NCBI GenBank assembly: GCA_015499995.1
Contig: JADNRV010000162.1
Span: 54,751-118,750 of the forward strand
Length of the DNA: 64,000 nt
Direction: 5' to 3'
Source: Flammula alnicola
Taxonomy: Eukaryota > Basidiomycota > Agaricomycetes > Agaricales > Strophariaceae
Shown here one piece after another: positions 1 to 11,513 of the stretch. How positions within the stretch are numbered: position 1 is the stretch's first letter; each line of letters starts with the position of its first letter. The translations under genes and the position numbers were made by a program. The notes under the pieces were generated by a model. The model saw nothing but the letters and a program-made list of their open reading frames with translations. It was not told where the DNA came from and searched no databases.

Positions 1-391
1 CATCCAGGTCGAACTCAGCCCGTCTCTTCGTTAAGGTGCTTGCCGAGTTTGTTGAGGATAGTAGGCATGGCCCACATTAGTCTACAAAGTAAAGAAAAAA
101 ATGTTAGCAAGGAATGAGATCACAAATAATGAAAGTCGTACCTTTCCAGCACCAGTAGGTACCAGTAGGCGCACAGATTTGGGTCCAAATTTCGGCCTAT
201 GGCCGATCCATTTTAGCGGGAGCGGGTGACTACCAGCCAGCTGGCGGACAAACCAACCCAGGCCCTTTTCACGCTCAGCAACCTAGTTGACACGCTCGTC
301 GGAATCGCTGCGCATGAGCTCCGTGCACTAAACGATGACGTCGCGGTTTTTGAGGAACTTGGCCGTGATGTGGAAGCTCTGGTAGTCAAAA
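1..391 (-). pseudogene. brr2: BRR2 pseudogene piece, left copy (window-truncated)
   Basis: This is the left-arm copy of the start of the BRR2-like pseudogene described at 48720-51030. On the minus strand one can read the P-loop PTGAGKT, split by an intron at about 82-141, followed by the start of the conserved helicase block. An extra T after the codons for Glu-Thr-Gly creates a stop at the window edge. Upstream of the P-loop the sequence contains stops in the expected frame and resembles no intact domain. Only this fragment is inside the window, so its full extent in the left arm is unknown. Confidence 0.7.
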
Positions 392-927
392 AGTTCCATG
401 AGCTGATTTCAGAGTCACGCGGGCTGGATTGGGAGCCGGCAGCAGTGACGGGGTCTGGGTATACTTCTTAGATCTGGCGCTGATCCCAGAAACCATCGAT
501 GGAGTGGCCTGAAAGTCGTCTAAAAGTGCCCGAACCATAGTTGATATTTGATAAGATGATCGAGAGGCAAGTAAGGGTGTTTGAGGAGAAGTGGTTTCCG
601 CACGAGGTGGTCGGCTAGGCGTGGATATCCCACGAGGAGCTGATAATCCTGGAGGGACAAGCAATGCGTCAGATGGCTTAGATGATGAGGGGCGTAGGTT
701 GGATCGGGAAGAATCAGTCGATTCAGGCCTCGTTGGTGCACTAGACAGAGATTCATGCAAAGCAGACGCTATATCAGATGCGGTCGTCGTCGAAGGTGTG
801 GGCGAGCTGGAAAACTGTGGCGTGGCTACGACTTCCTTCATTTTGGCTGCTTTGATTTCACTGGAAACTTCCGCGACTTCAACGGTAGGTGTAGAAGGAC
901 ATGAAGTGGAAACGGCAGTAGGTTTGC
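386..927 (-). pseudogene. NOT4-like C-terminal fragment, left copy
   Basis: An open frame on the minus strand encodes a Ser/Pro/Thr-rich segment containing VPPGLSAP and SPQTPLLASRSSYQ followed by ALLDDFQA. This pattern reminds me of the disordered tail of the CCR4-NOT ubiquitin ligase NOT4 in agaricomycetes, which has PPGL motifs and a QTPLLAS block. No RING or RRM is present, so it can only be a tail fragment. It sits between the broken end of the listerin pseudogene and the BRR2 pseudogene, in the same orientation as both. The family assignment is from memory of motif style and is tentative; it could be another disordered regulator. Confidence 0.4.
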
Positions 928-3900
928 ACATCGCTGGCGGCGTGAAAGCGCACGTGCTCAAGCTCTGCTCGAATGAGGACAGGCGAGAAAGGAGAGAGTA
1001 GGTCGAAGTGTAAGTTGTCACAGCATTGGCCAGCTGGCGATCTTTGCAGTCGAGCACCCACGCATGGATCAAGGAGGGAATGGTCAATAGTGCTCGATAG
1101 TATACATGTGCTGCCAGGACTGGGATAGCGTGTGGGATGCCTGGCTCGTAGACTGACAGATGATGGCCGCATCAGTTGACAATTGCATAAGAGAATTAAA
1201 AAAACGTACGATGGGCGTAGAACTGATCCACCACCCATATGTCCAACTTGAAAGCTTTGACAAGACCGCCTTAATCGAGTCGCAGTAAACCTAAGAAACA
1301 AGGTATGAAATCGAGTCGCAGTAAACCTAAGAAACAAGGTATGAAATGGTCCAAAACAACGTTCAGGTATATGAGTTGCTCGATATAGCTCGATTTCACT
1401 TTGAACGACTATGGATTAACGACATCAGCATTTCAAGACAAGTGAGACGGCTAGGGACGGTGCTCACCGCATCCTGGAAAAGATCAAATACGAGCATCCA
1501 CCCAAGCAGATATCCAAATAAACTTTGACCCTGCGCTCCACGGTCATCCTCAGCCACTTCTGTATCATACCCGAAATGCATCTCGCGTCGCAAGATATCG
1601 AGTAACTCTGGGGGCAAAGTAGCATGTACAATAGCCTCTGTATCCACACCGGCCTCAATTACGAAATACTCTGTGCGCTTCTGAGCAGCAGCTTTAAGGA
1701 GTTGGTAAGCCATCTTCTGCACTGGCACCGAGGGATCCTCGATGAGGTGACGCATCTAGAAGAGTGATGGCTCAGTATGAAAATTCACAGTGAAGTAAAT
1801 AATAGGCCAAAGACCTTAGGTAGAGTATCTTGATCGATGAGCGATGAAGGGAGATGCTGGACAATGGACAGAACAAGTTCTCTGCACAGAGAACGAGGTA
1901 CCGAAGACAATTCTTGAGTATCTAGAAAAGTATTAACGAAAACGGACACACGAACGCTTTAGTAAAAAAAAAAAAATCGCCCACCATGTCCAAGAACACT
2001 CAAATCCCGAAGGATAGCCAAGATCCCTATTCTCCTCTCTCCCCACTCAGCCATGAGAGCTTCGTTCCTCTTTGCCAGTTCTCCCAGCACAGCCACCAGC
2101 CTCGACGCTCTCGCAAGTGCCACCAGCCCCCCTCCAGCACATGAAACACAAAAGCCCAATGACCTCCAGGCACGTTTTGCAAGATCGGAGCGAGGTGCAC
2201 GAAGATCGGCAACATCGCGCTCTCCACTTCTTCATCCAATTCGTCTTCATCGTCATCCTCAGCAAGCATCCATGCCTGACACGCTTTTACCACATTCACA
2301 GCTCGAGTAGGTGGGAGGAATACGACTTCTCCTTCAGGGTCCAGAGCAGATGCAATAAGCCTTCGCAAGGTAAGCAAGCCTTCTGTATTGTCTTTGCGCG
2401 GCTTAATACCAAGAAGACCAGCGGCCAACTCGTTTCGATCTCTATCCAACCTCGGAGGTTCTGATCCAGTGGCGGTGATGACCGAGATAATAGTCATAGC
2501 CGACTGAGGTGCTGGAGATACGGGTGATTAGCAATGACCGTATGCATTCCTAATCCAAGAAAAAGAAACGAACCTGTTTTCTCGTATTTCCTTGCCAACT
2601 GTACCCATAGGTCGGCCTCAGCGGCATCTATACCATCTTTTAACAGAGAGTCTAGAACCATCTTGAGCATCCTAGCATCACAGACACCATCCCCATTGTT
2701 CGCATAGGTTACCACGTCAAACAACAACGCCTGCAGCTGAGTTAACCCTTCCTTTCAGAAGTTGTTCCAAAGCCATCTGTCTCCACGAATCGACGTCTTT
2801 TCCGGCGAGAGAGTTGAGAAGATAGACGGAAACTTGCTTGGCCTTCACTACGATGTCGTGCAGTCCTGCTGGGGTGACTTTGTCATCGAAAACTGGACTC
2901 CTCGAAGACGCACATGGCACATTCTGGAGATCCTGGGCGTATATTGGCAATGCAAGGAGATGGCATAAAGCCCATAGGCCGCGCTTCGCCAGCTGTCTGT
3001 CCTCAATGAAAGCCTCTAGCAAAGCGTTTACTATTCGCGCATACGCGGAGAATCCGCACCGATCGGTGGATGTCGGCGTTGTGCATTTTCCTTTCGAGGT
3101 TGCTGCGGACGCTGGAGGAATTAGGGCGTCGAGGATCTCAATACTTGGATCTATGGCCTCAGGCGAAAGGTTGTCGAGCGTAGCATCAAGATGTGCAGCA
3201 GAAGGGAATATGTCTTCCAGGAGATTAACGCGTAAGCCAGGGGGGTTCTGCACGAGCAAATGGAGAACATCTTCCAGCCTAGATACCTTATTCAGTAAAA
3301 GTGTCAAGGAGAAACCATTTTGTAGGAACTCACATTGGATGAACGCGAGTATCTTCCATCAGACCCTTCAATCCACTCTTGACACGACCCATGACCGAAA
3401 TCTGGTGTTCATCTGAAGCTGCTTTAAGCCATTCCTGCCATAACATTTTCCCAGTCACTTGAGAAGGGCTGGTATCGATCTCAGCTCCCTCTGTCCCAGC
3501 CGACACCGGAAGGAGGTACGAGAACAAAAAGATAGCGAGAATTAACGACTCCAACAACTCGGGCCCTTCCAAGAGTTTAGGGTGAACGCAGACATCGAAA
3601 ACAAGAGTATTAAGTTCCTCGCCCTCGATGGCGTGATCGACATTTGAAGTAAAATTAGCGATGATGACCTCCAGGCATATGTTTAAACTCGAGTCTGAGA
3701 TGAAGTAGCCTATGAAGGCTGAAATAAATAAAAAAGATAAGTATGTGGCATCCCGCTGGGATTCAGAAGAGCAGACGAACCAGAAGACACTAAAATCTGC
3801 CGTATGAGCACAAGTTCATCAGATCCCATGGGTCCAGCCAATAACTTTTCGAGTAACCCGCCACCAACTCTCCCGCTTGTGGTCGCAGGTACTTGGGCAA

Positions 3901-6806
3901 ATGACCTTTCTGCGCCGCGTCCAGGAGACTTCCAATAGATTTTTGATCTGGAACATGGTCGATCTCGGAGTTCGAGGAAATGCTTGACAACAAAGAATGC
4001 CAGACGACCAAAGCCTTGGGTTCGTTTTTGCGATGTAGGAGGTAAGAGAGGAGCAACGAAGGCGAAAGATCGAGCAGGCGGAACGCGTGTTGAGATAGCA
4101 ATATGTCCAGGCGCTGCGGTCACAAAAAATCGGAGTAAGCAACAAAATCGTGAATAGTGTGAATAGGGAACGAATACCCACGTTCGAAAAGACATCAGCA
4201 AAGAACAAGCCTTCCATAAACTGGTCGAGGATGCTAGCCAGCAGGGCAAAGCTGACATTCCTTTCTCCATCACCGTCTTCTCCTACTTGTTCTGTTTGCT
4301 TAGAACCTTCTCGCACCTCTCGACATCGCCTTCCAAGACCTCCTTCACCAAACTCTCTGCTCGTTCCTTCAACAAGGTACCCTCCTTGAACCGGTCATAG
4401 AAGACCTTCAACACCGCCGAAACCAAAATGCTCATTGTCTTCCTTTCGTAGTCGACGCCTTGACAGCTCGCACAAGCGCATCCCGCGCAGAATTAAAAAG
4501 CGACTGGTCGACAACGAAGAGACTTTCAAGTGTCTGGGCCAGCAATCGCGCAGCAGCCCTCTCCTCGACTTTCAACTTCTTGCTCATCAGCTCTTCCCAT
4601 ACGCGCAAAAATTGCTCTTGCACCAGTGCCTCGGAGGCGGTTTCGATCGAGGTTGAGCCTTCCAACTTTGGCCCTCCTTGAGCTGAGCGACCCCCATCAG
4701 CCCGCATGCGTTTGATGAGGAAAACAGTCCATTCGAGCAAGGATGAAAGATATGCGGCTGATGCCGCTATGCGATGTAGTGATGAGGGCGCGGTCGTCGA
4801 TGGCTTCCCAGAAGGATGTGAAGAATTGCGAGAGAGGTGAAGATGATGTGTCTAATGCCGAGGAAGCTATGATCTAGGCGTATTCCAAGATGAGTAAAAC
4901 TGGAGGACAAGACTTCGCTAATAGGACTTACAGAAGATGGAACCATAGAAACGATATGACAACCATCGGATAGCCCTGCAAAGGGGATCCTGAGCATGCC
5001 GATTGCAAGAATTGCAAGAACTCTTGATACGATTTGGATGGTCGCTTCTCCGTAGAGGACGAAGCAGAGACATTTCCAGGCGTATTTGTGATGGTCGAAG
5101 TCAGAACTCCGTTCCTTCATCTTCTTCCGTATCCTTCTTGTTTGCGTCCAACGGCCAACACTGAGGGGATTCTGAAACAGCCAGTCAATTTATGAGGTCA
5201 CTATAATCAAACAGGAACTTACGTTTGAGGAACATGAGAAGAGGCTGCCACATGACTCCTTGCACTGTTGAATCCGTTTCTATCCAAGCCGATCGCAGAA
5301 TAGCAGCGCCAATCGTCGGTATCACAGCCTCTAATTGGGCTGAAAAGCAACGTTAGGTCGAGTCATACGCACATTTGAGTGATAAACTTACTTTTCTGCG
5401 TATTAAGCAGCGTCTGCACAAGACTCCATCCTGATTTACGAACATCCGTTGTGCAAATCCGAAACTTTCTACCTCCACCATGGGCGAGATTCTGCAGAGT
5501 GAAAAATTGTCCATAGAGTTGGATTCGAGTAAAACTCTCGGAGGTCTTCCGGTAAATCTGTCGTAGATCCTGGACGCTGTCTGAGTCGAGATAAACGTGG
5601 AAACATGGATAACCTACCGAGAATCCAGCGAATGGCACCCAACGCGCCAAGACGCAACCTAGCCTGTCGATCTTGCTCGCTTGCTTCTCATTCATCCATT
5701 TTCGAACGCGGTGTCACATCTCCATCATCTTTCCGGGGCGTAGAATTTGCTGATGTCCTCCCAAATCCTCTTTTGTGGGTTGCCATAGGTGTAGGTTGGG
5801 AAGGGGGTAGAGGATTGAGATATGCATAGACACCACTGGGATCCAGGACGACTCTCTGGACGAATGCATTTAGGGATGAACGGAGACTTTCGCTGAGTAA
5901 GCGATTGCTGGTTGACGATGGTCCTTGGCTTGGATCTGTTAGGATGATTTCCTTCCAGGCCTTCGACACGGTTATCGACGCTAGGCGATCTACGTCGTGT
6001 GTTGCAAGGCACCATGTGCCCAGAATGCTCTGCAATTGAGACTCGGACACAGTCTCTCGGAGGTAAAAGACGATTTGGTCTCGCACAGGAGGGATTTGGA
6101 GAAGAGTAGAATGCAAGGACGTGGCCAAGAGTCCAACACGACGCGAAGAATTGACCAACAGGGCCGAAACATGGTGAAGCTTGGCGAAATTCAGGGACGT
6201 CAGGCTTCATAATCTATACCACAGAGACTCACCCACACTGGTAACATCTCCACTAGAGTGTAAACCAACGAGCTATCTCGGCCTTCCTTCAAACATTGAT
6301 TGACCCAGGCCGACTGTAATTCCTCCAAAGCCCTCGTTTTGACTCGAGCTTTTTTGCTGATATTCCTCTTCCGAGACAGGCACGTAGCGCCCGTCCGTCA
6401 AGTTTGCCGTGACGTCGTTGAGCTCGTAGCCAAGATACTTGAGCTCAGATTTGTGTTTGAGTCCAACGAAGGCGCGGAAGTATCGGAGCCCTTATGAGCC
6501 CAAGCTGTGGCACATGGTAAACCTGCTGTAAAACCGTTAGCCAGTCCGATTAATAGTGAATCAGGTTGTATACCTACCATCTTCGTCGGCTTTTTTCATA
6601 CTTACTGTCCTCGTGCGGCTCTCTGTGGCTTTCATGGTATTTCCTGAAGCACAATAGGTCAGCGTTGGATTTAAAGCAAATGATAGACAAAAAATGATAA
6701 GCTCAAGATTGTTGACACCCAGCAATGATATACTTACAGCGGCACTGACGGGGTCCAGTGCATTGAACGAGACATGGAAAGTGTTTTGGGAAAAGTTGCT
6801 CTCCAT
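928..6806 (-). pseudogene. ltn1: LTN1/listerin E3 ligase pseudogene, left copy
   Basis: Multi-exon remnant of listerin, the ribosome-quality-control E3 ligase that ubiquitinates nascent chains on stalled 60S subunits. Recognisable blocks, N- to C-terminal: TRALEELQSAW; SSRRVGLLATSLHSTLLQIP; GTWCLATHDVDRLAS; SYQEFLQFLQSACSGSPLQG; AASAAYLSSLLEWTVFLIKR; and near the end CKDRQLANAVTTYTSTY. Lesions shared with the right copy include a frame jump after the GYPMVVIS block, a TAA next to a 36-bp in-frame duplication, and a frame jump after TSTY. The RWD-like and RING region that should follow is absent. This copy also lacks one base near 4289, giving an early TAG, and has an extra base near 5089 that shifts the frame in the SYQEF block. 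It is therefore more damaged than the right copy. Many short introns are retained. Confidence 0.8.
1275..1346. repeat. 36-bp tandem duplication inside LTN1 (left)
   Basis: Two perfect adjacent copies of a 36-bp unit beginning TCGAGTCGCAGTAAACCTAA (1275-1310 and 1311-1346). In the minus-strand listerin frame it duplicates 12 codons around FIPCFLGLLRLD and is followed directly by an in-frame TAA. The identical structure lies at 47765-47836. Confidence 0.95.
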
Positions 6807-7178
6807 GATGATGCACACAAGCGCGACACTAGAAATGTAATTGTCGTTAGCACACATTCCACAAATCACATCGAGAAAGAAGAAGAAACGCTCACGTTGA
6901 GTCATAGGATGGAAGCAGTGGGGCAGACGTGTAGTTGGGTGGGATCGTGAAGCATCCAGAAAGAAAGATAGGTGAATCTTGGGCTATATGTTAATCGTAA
7001 GCTTGATTTTATCATTCTGGATGCATACATTGACAGTTTCGTGGATCAGATAGAAGATTGACCCATCCAACCGCTCAGCTGCAGTCCAAACACGGTGTTT
7101 TTAGAACTTTAAAGCGCCGCTCCCGGCCACTTGCCACTTCAAACTGGCAGCTACGTTGAACGTCACGCCTCGGAAACA
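6807..7178. promoter_or_regulatory. Divergent intergenic region, left copy
   Basis: About 370 bp between the first ATG I can assign to the listerin-side transcript (minus, ATG at 6806) and the start of the acidic-protein gene (plus, ATG at 7179). Head-to-head arrangement implies a shared bidirectional promoter. No clear TATA box was seen. The same region is at 41933-42304. Confidence 0.4.
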
Positions 7179-7489
7179 ATGAACAAGGGGTTTACCTCCG
7201 GTGTCTGGCCGAGCGATGGTAGATGTGTTTCCCCATTTTTTGTTGACTTTCTCAGACAAAAGCCATCCACAGCCTCAAATTACCCCATTGCATGGCTTGA
7301 ACGATGAAGAACTAGCATCGACGACCAAATTACCTCGAGACCAGGCGCCTACGCCTTCCTCCGACGACGATGTGCAGGCTGCGGAGGCCCATAATGCCTC
7401 GGCGGTAGTTGATGAGGATTCTAAGTGCTCCGAAGAAACGCCGGAGCCTGAGGCAGAAGCTATTCACGAGGTAAGCTTTCATCCGACCT

Positions 7490-7605
7490 CTTCAATTCTT
7501 TCATCTCAACGTATTATAGTCCGAACTGGACGTTACAGAAGCCTAGGCAGCTTCTGCTGCTGAAGAACCAATCGAGCAAGCAGGCGAAATTGTTTCTCCA
7601 GGTGC
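7490..7605 (+). repeat. Exon duplicate A
   Basis: Direct repeat partner of 8508-8622: acceptor region plus the exon encoding SE/DLDVTEA...AASAAEEPIE. This copy carries TAG (CCTAGGCAG) where the partner has GAG (CCGAGGCGG). It is present in both arms, whereas the partner lies only beside the left arm. Confidence 0.85.
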
Positions 7606-8517
7606 TCTGATTTCGGCCTATAAGTTGAAGTTGGAGCCTTTTCTGCTTGACTCTGCCAGGAGGACGTCGAGGTCCCCAGCTCTCCCGCAATGCACACAAT
7701 CTTCTCCTGGCCCCCTCGACGACCGCAACCAAAACGACTGCAGCGTATGAGCGCTGCCATAAAGTGAGTTCCATATTCACAGATCGATTGAGCTCGCGCC
7801 CGGGCTCTCGATTTGTTTTCTGTCAATCGACACAATGGCTTACCCATACCACATCCTCTTAGCCCCACACACAGGCACAGTGAGGGCAAGGCAGAGTGCA
7901 AACACTAGCCACCGAAGCGCAAGGAGCGAATGCTGCATGCACCGCTGCACTTGCCAGGCGCTGCGGTCTTTTCCTGCGAACAAGCCATTGGACGAGGAAT
8001 GGGAGCAGGAGGAATGAAAATCTGGTATTTGTTTCGATATTGAAGTCGACGATGGCGATCGCGGTATGTTTTTTCTCTCTTCGTTTTCCTCAAGAAACGA
8101 TGCCTAATCCAACTATCTAATTTCTCTTTCGCAGATGGCCCAGCAGCACCATGATCAACAGGATCTCCAAACGTGCGCTCGTCGTACCTCCTTACACTGA
8201 CCTCGACTCCGCTAGTACCTCAACCACAACCACAACTACAAGAAACAGAGCCAGCGCCAGCACCATCGGCAGCGCCAGCACCGTCGGCGACGCCAGCACC
8301 AGCAGCAAGCACCGCGACATCATCTTCGCCATCGTCGCCCCTAATCTCATTCGCCAGGCTCTAACCCAGCCTCTCGGTATGTATTCGTTTACTTAGGTGC
8401 TATTCTTACGGTTCTGACATCTGGAAACTCGTATTTAAGCCGTCGACTTCAGGAAGCTCTCCTTCGAGGACGCATGCAATTCGCCCCCAAAACGCACCTC
8501 TTCGCTGAATCGGCATC

Positions 8518-8622
8518 GCTTTCATCTCAGCGTATTATAGTCCGATCTGGACGTTACAGAAGCCGAGGCGGCTTCTGCTGCTGAAGAACCAATCGAGAAA
8601 GCAGGCGAAATTGCTTCTCCAG
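8518..8622 (+). repeat. Exon duplicate B at the left-arm breakpoint
   Basis: Begins at the inner edge of the inverted repeat and repeats 7499-7605 at about 90% identity, including the polypyrimidine/acceptor CGTATTATAG. It encodes SDLDVTEAEAASAAEEPIEK without the stop of copy A. Its start coinciding with the end of arm homology suggests that this exon repeat was used in the rearrangement. Confidence 0.85.
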
Positions 8623-9004
8623 GTGCGGGGTGCTTGCTGTCGAAGATCCAGCGAAGCCAGCGAGTTTGGAGCGACAAGACAGTCAACCTCCTGCTCCGAC
8701 TTTACATTTGTCAGAATCTCCATCAATTACCGAAACAGAGTCTTTACACGCTGTTACAGGTCAGTGACATATTATATTCATGCTTTGGATGTCGTCGTTA
8801 GCCACTGCAAATATGTAGAAGAAGCTCCATCCGACGGAACGACGGCTGAGACGACAGACGCAGCTGCCGAAGCCGATCTGACTTCGAACAACGAAAGTAC
8901 CGACAGGAACGTTGACTTGTTAGGTGTCTTTTACTTTCTTCCCAAAAAAGAAGTCCAAGCGAAGAGACTTTAAAAACCTTGAACAGTACCGGTTTGATGA
9001 GCAT

Positions 9005-10213
9005 TCAGCAATTTTTTAACTGTACAAGCTGTTTATAACGCTTTGCTATAGCACTGTTCTTGGTCATAACCATAGGGATTCCACACTTCAGATAGGAGAA
9101 GTGCTGTTCAAACCGTTTCCCCTCATACTCCGCTCTAGCAGCTTGCGCACATTTCGCCTCATCTTCTGATTTTGCACGACGAAGAGCATCAATAATCGCC
9201 GTTACTGGCAGTCGACGGCCATTTTGGGACCATTTGGTCCAAAACTGGCCATCTGTCAAGCTGCCATACTCCTCTGCCAGTGCCTGATATGTGATTGATG
9301 AGCAATACTATATCTGTGTAAAGAAGATTGTCGACCAACCTTCCATTTGTGCCAATTGTGCTTCAATCCATCCCATATCTTGCGTCCTGATTTGAAGTTG
9401 CTATAATACTCGTGTAGGTATCGATAGGCGACGGGTTTGCCCTGCACCACAACTAGGGACGTATTTTTCCAACGGGGAGAGGCGTCGTCCCACATCTCAC
9501 ATAATTCGGCCAGATTTGATAGCACCCGAGCCGATAGAGGTGGATCGACGAAGTCTTCCGTAGAATCGGTATATTCAAGTATTCCATGAGATAAATATAT
9601 AATAAATTCTCAATTTTCGCCAATTTGATCAAGTTCCGATGCAATGAAAGATAATTTGTATCCTCACCTGCTTTTCTTTTACTTGCACCGCAATCGGCAA
9701 TCGGCGAGGGTAATTCGTTATTGGTAGTTGAGTAGCTTGAGCTCATTTCTGAGATTGCAACCGAGGGGCGGGGCGTTTCATTCTTTTGTAAGTGAATCCG
9801 GTCGGAGACCAGCGTAGAGTCTGTTGGCACAGGTAACAGATTAATCAGATCCCGCGAGTTAGGGAGGTGGTTCCAAGACTGAATAAGAAGCCTAGCCAAG
9901 GTTTCAGACACGACAAGTGACTCTCCTTGCGACTGGGCAGAAGTCTGGGTTTGGGCAATCAACCCTTGCTCCCGGACAAATGACTTTGCCTAGTACAAGA
10001 AAATAATCAAAAAGAATGAACAATAAAATCTGGTCCTCGTACCCAAGTTGCGAGGTCACAAGGGACAGATTGAGGTACTGCTGGGACATCCGCATCTAGA
10101 ATACGGGGCCGAAGTAATTTCGTTTGAATATTCGACGATTTTTTCTTTGTTGAAGTCGAAGAGTCGCGAGGACCCTTGTGTGGTCTCCGACGACTTAGTG
10201 TGTGTTCTTTGGT
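9005..10213 (-). CDS. Uncharacterised agaric-type protein, four visible exons
   Basis: Exons fit at about 10213-10043, 9989-9668, 9554-9340 and 9283-9005, with canonical introns and matching phases. The first visible exon is basic and Ser/Thr-rich (SRRRPHKGPRDSSTSTKKKS); its start codon was not resolved. The second is Ser/Thr-rich. The C-terminal half is globular, with WDDASPRWKNTSLVVVQGKP, then IWDGLKHNWHKWK, then FWTKWSQNGRRLPVTAIIDA. This arrangement resembles a lineage-specific family I have seen in agaricomycete gene sets; no biochemical function is known to me. Its 3' end overlaps the tail of the left acidic-protein gene on the opposite strand by 15 bp. Confidence 0.6.
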
Positions 10214-11513
10214 ACTATTAGCGAGACATTAATCAAAAACAGGTCAACTAATAGACATTTTTATGTCGTACTGCCATAACTCCCTGTTCGCACTGAAGTT
10301 CAGTATTGCGGTTTTCAAGTCAGGTTTCCTCGAGCTTGAGGCCTTCAGGTTATAGTCTCGGCAAATAGCGAGGAGCTCCTTGACCGTCAATTGATGTCTG
10401 CTCTAGCACATCAACTTGAAGAGCGTTTGTGTGCATTTAAAAGTGGAGACGAACATTTTTATTCGGAGGACGCTAAAGTCATCGACGGTGTTTATTGAGC
10501 TGAATGAAACAGGCGGCAGGTCGATCTCAATTTCACGCTCAGGGAGAGTCATCTTGCAAACGGGAATTACACCTTTTCCTCACGTCGTATTTACAGGTGG
10601 GCAATGAGGGGCATACAGGCATTTTGGGGGATGCATCAAGAAACTTTCATGGCCCTTTCCCTCCGGCAATCGGAGAGCCGCAATTCTCTCATCGACCATA
10701 ACACTACTTTCGAAAGCTAACTACCCGAGAGAAGGCCCCGGTTCACTTTTTGTTTTAACGTCTTCACCGAGCCTCTCCAATAGATATTTTTATAGTGCAG
10801 ACAAAGCAGATATAGTAAGTTTGGTAGCACGCTAAACTAGCATATCCCCTTTAATATGTCAGATTCAATTCATGGGCGGATAACTGTGGATCTGAAAATC
10901 TACGGTGTATTTATGGAATACTTTCGGATTGGGGTAAGTGGCTACATAGATGATAGATTAGTCGAGATCCACAGCGTGTACGCGACTCACACGCAATCCA
11001 CGACCAGTCTGCCGCACCTGGCCTCTCCAATGGTCGCTAAATCAATGCCAAGGTATTGCTACAGGGCGAGCAGCCAGGTGGATACCACGGACATGGAACC
11101 TGCGGGGCAGGACTCCAATTCCCTGTTCATCCCAATCCTATTCTAATTCCATTTCCTCACAATGATGCTCTCACACGTCTGCTTCGTGCTTATTTTCCCT
11201 TGCCTTCTTGATTTCACATTTGCATATAACAGAAAGGTTCGTGCCTCGTTAACCTCGTGAGTTGCACGGCATCTAGGCATTAAACCTTCCGAATATTGAA
11301 CGCATGGTCTCAGCTGCAGCGTTTCCCAACTGAGAAGCTTTTACTCTTTTCCCAAAGTCAAACTCCTGTGGAGTCCAATTCCATCTCTTCCCACTTCTTA
11401 TTGATCTTTGTTGTCCAGTCCCAAATGTTCTTAGCCTCTATTACGATTTTTTGAGAGCTAACTATTACGGATTTGTTAAAAGATTTTTTTTAAAATCCGC
11501 TCTTCATCAGAGA
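10214..11513. other. No supported gene
   Basis: Short frames only, none with recognisable protein character. The missing first exon of the minus-strand gene at 9005-10213 may lie near 10230-10320, where a short ATG frame (MAVRHKN) precedes a possible donor. Confidence 0.4.

Larger units (their letters stand above)
1..8517. repeat. Left arm of a giant inverted duplication
   Basis: This stretch is the reverse complement of 40594-49110. Paired coordinates sum to 49111, dropping to 49110 between two compensating 1-bp indels near 4289 and 5089. The only other difference I noticed is a substitution near 7548. Homology stops sharply at 8517, where the left copy reads into a repeat of an upstream exon while the right copy reads into unrelated coding sequence. 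The arm is cut by the window edge, so its true outer end is unknown. Introns are conserved in both arms, so the duplication was made at DNA level. Confidence 0.97.
7179..9019 (+). pseudogene. Acidic low-complexity protein gene, left chimeric copy
   Basis: ATG at 7179 opens MNKGFTSGVWPSD, then an intron ending at CTCAG leads into a Ser/Asp/Glu-rich segment (HGLNDEELASTTKL, ETPEPEAEAIHE). The next exon carries an in-frame TAG after DVTEA. Later exons include EVPSSPAMHTIFSWPPRRPQ and an Ala/Pro/Ser-rich run near 8230-8330. At 8517 the copy leaves the inverted repeat and reads into a second version of the TAG-containing exon (8518-8622), in which that codon is GAG. It then reads on through Glu/Thr-rich exons (SLERQDSQPPAPTLHLSESP; AETTDAAAEADLTSNNESTD) to a stop at 9017-9019. 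I do not recognise a family; composition suggests a disordered nuclear protein. The internal stop and rearranged 3' half make function doubtful. Confidence 0.5.

Noticed and set aside
591..1001. Plus-strand 136-codon frame in the left arm
   Set aside because: Exact antisense shadow of the Ser/Pro-rich minus-strand frame, with the composition expected from a complementary strand.
386..1087. A 233-codon minus-strand frame treated as one gene
   Set aside because: It joins the last listerin exon piece (CKDRQLANAV) to the NOT4-like tail through a frameshifted zone, so it is a fusion of two remnants, not an independent gene.
7201..7563. GTG at 7201 as the start of the acidic-protein gene
   Set aside because: An ATG at 7179 with a short intron gives a better start (MNKGFTSGVWPSD) in phase with the next exon; the 7201 frame reads through that intron.
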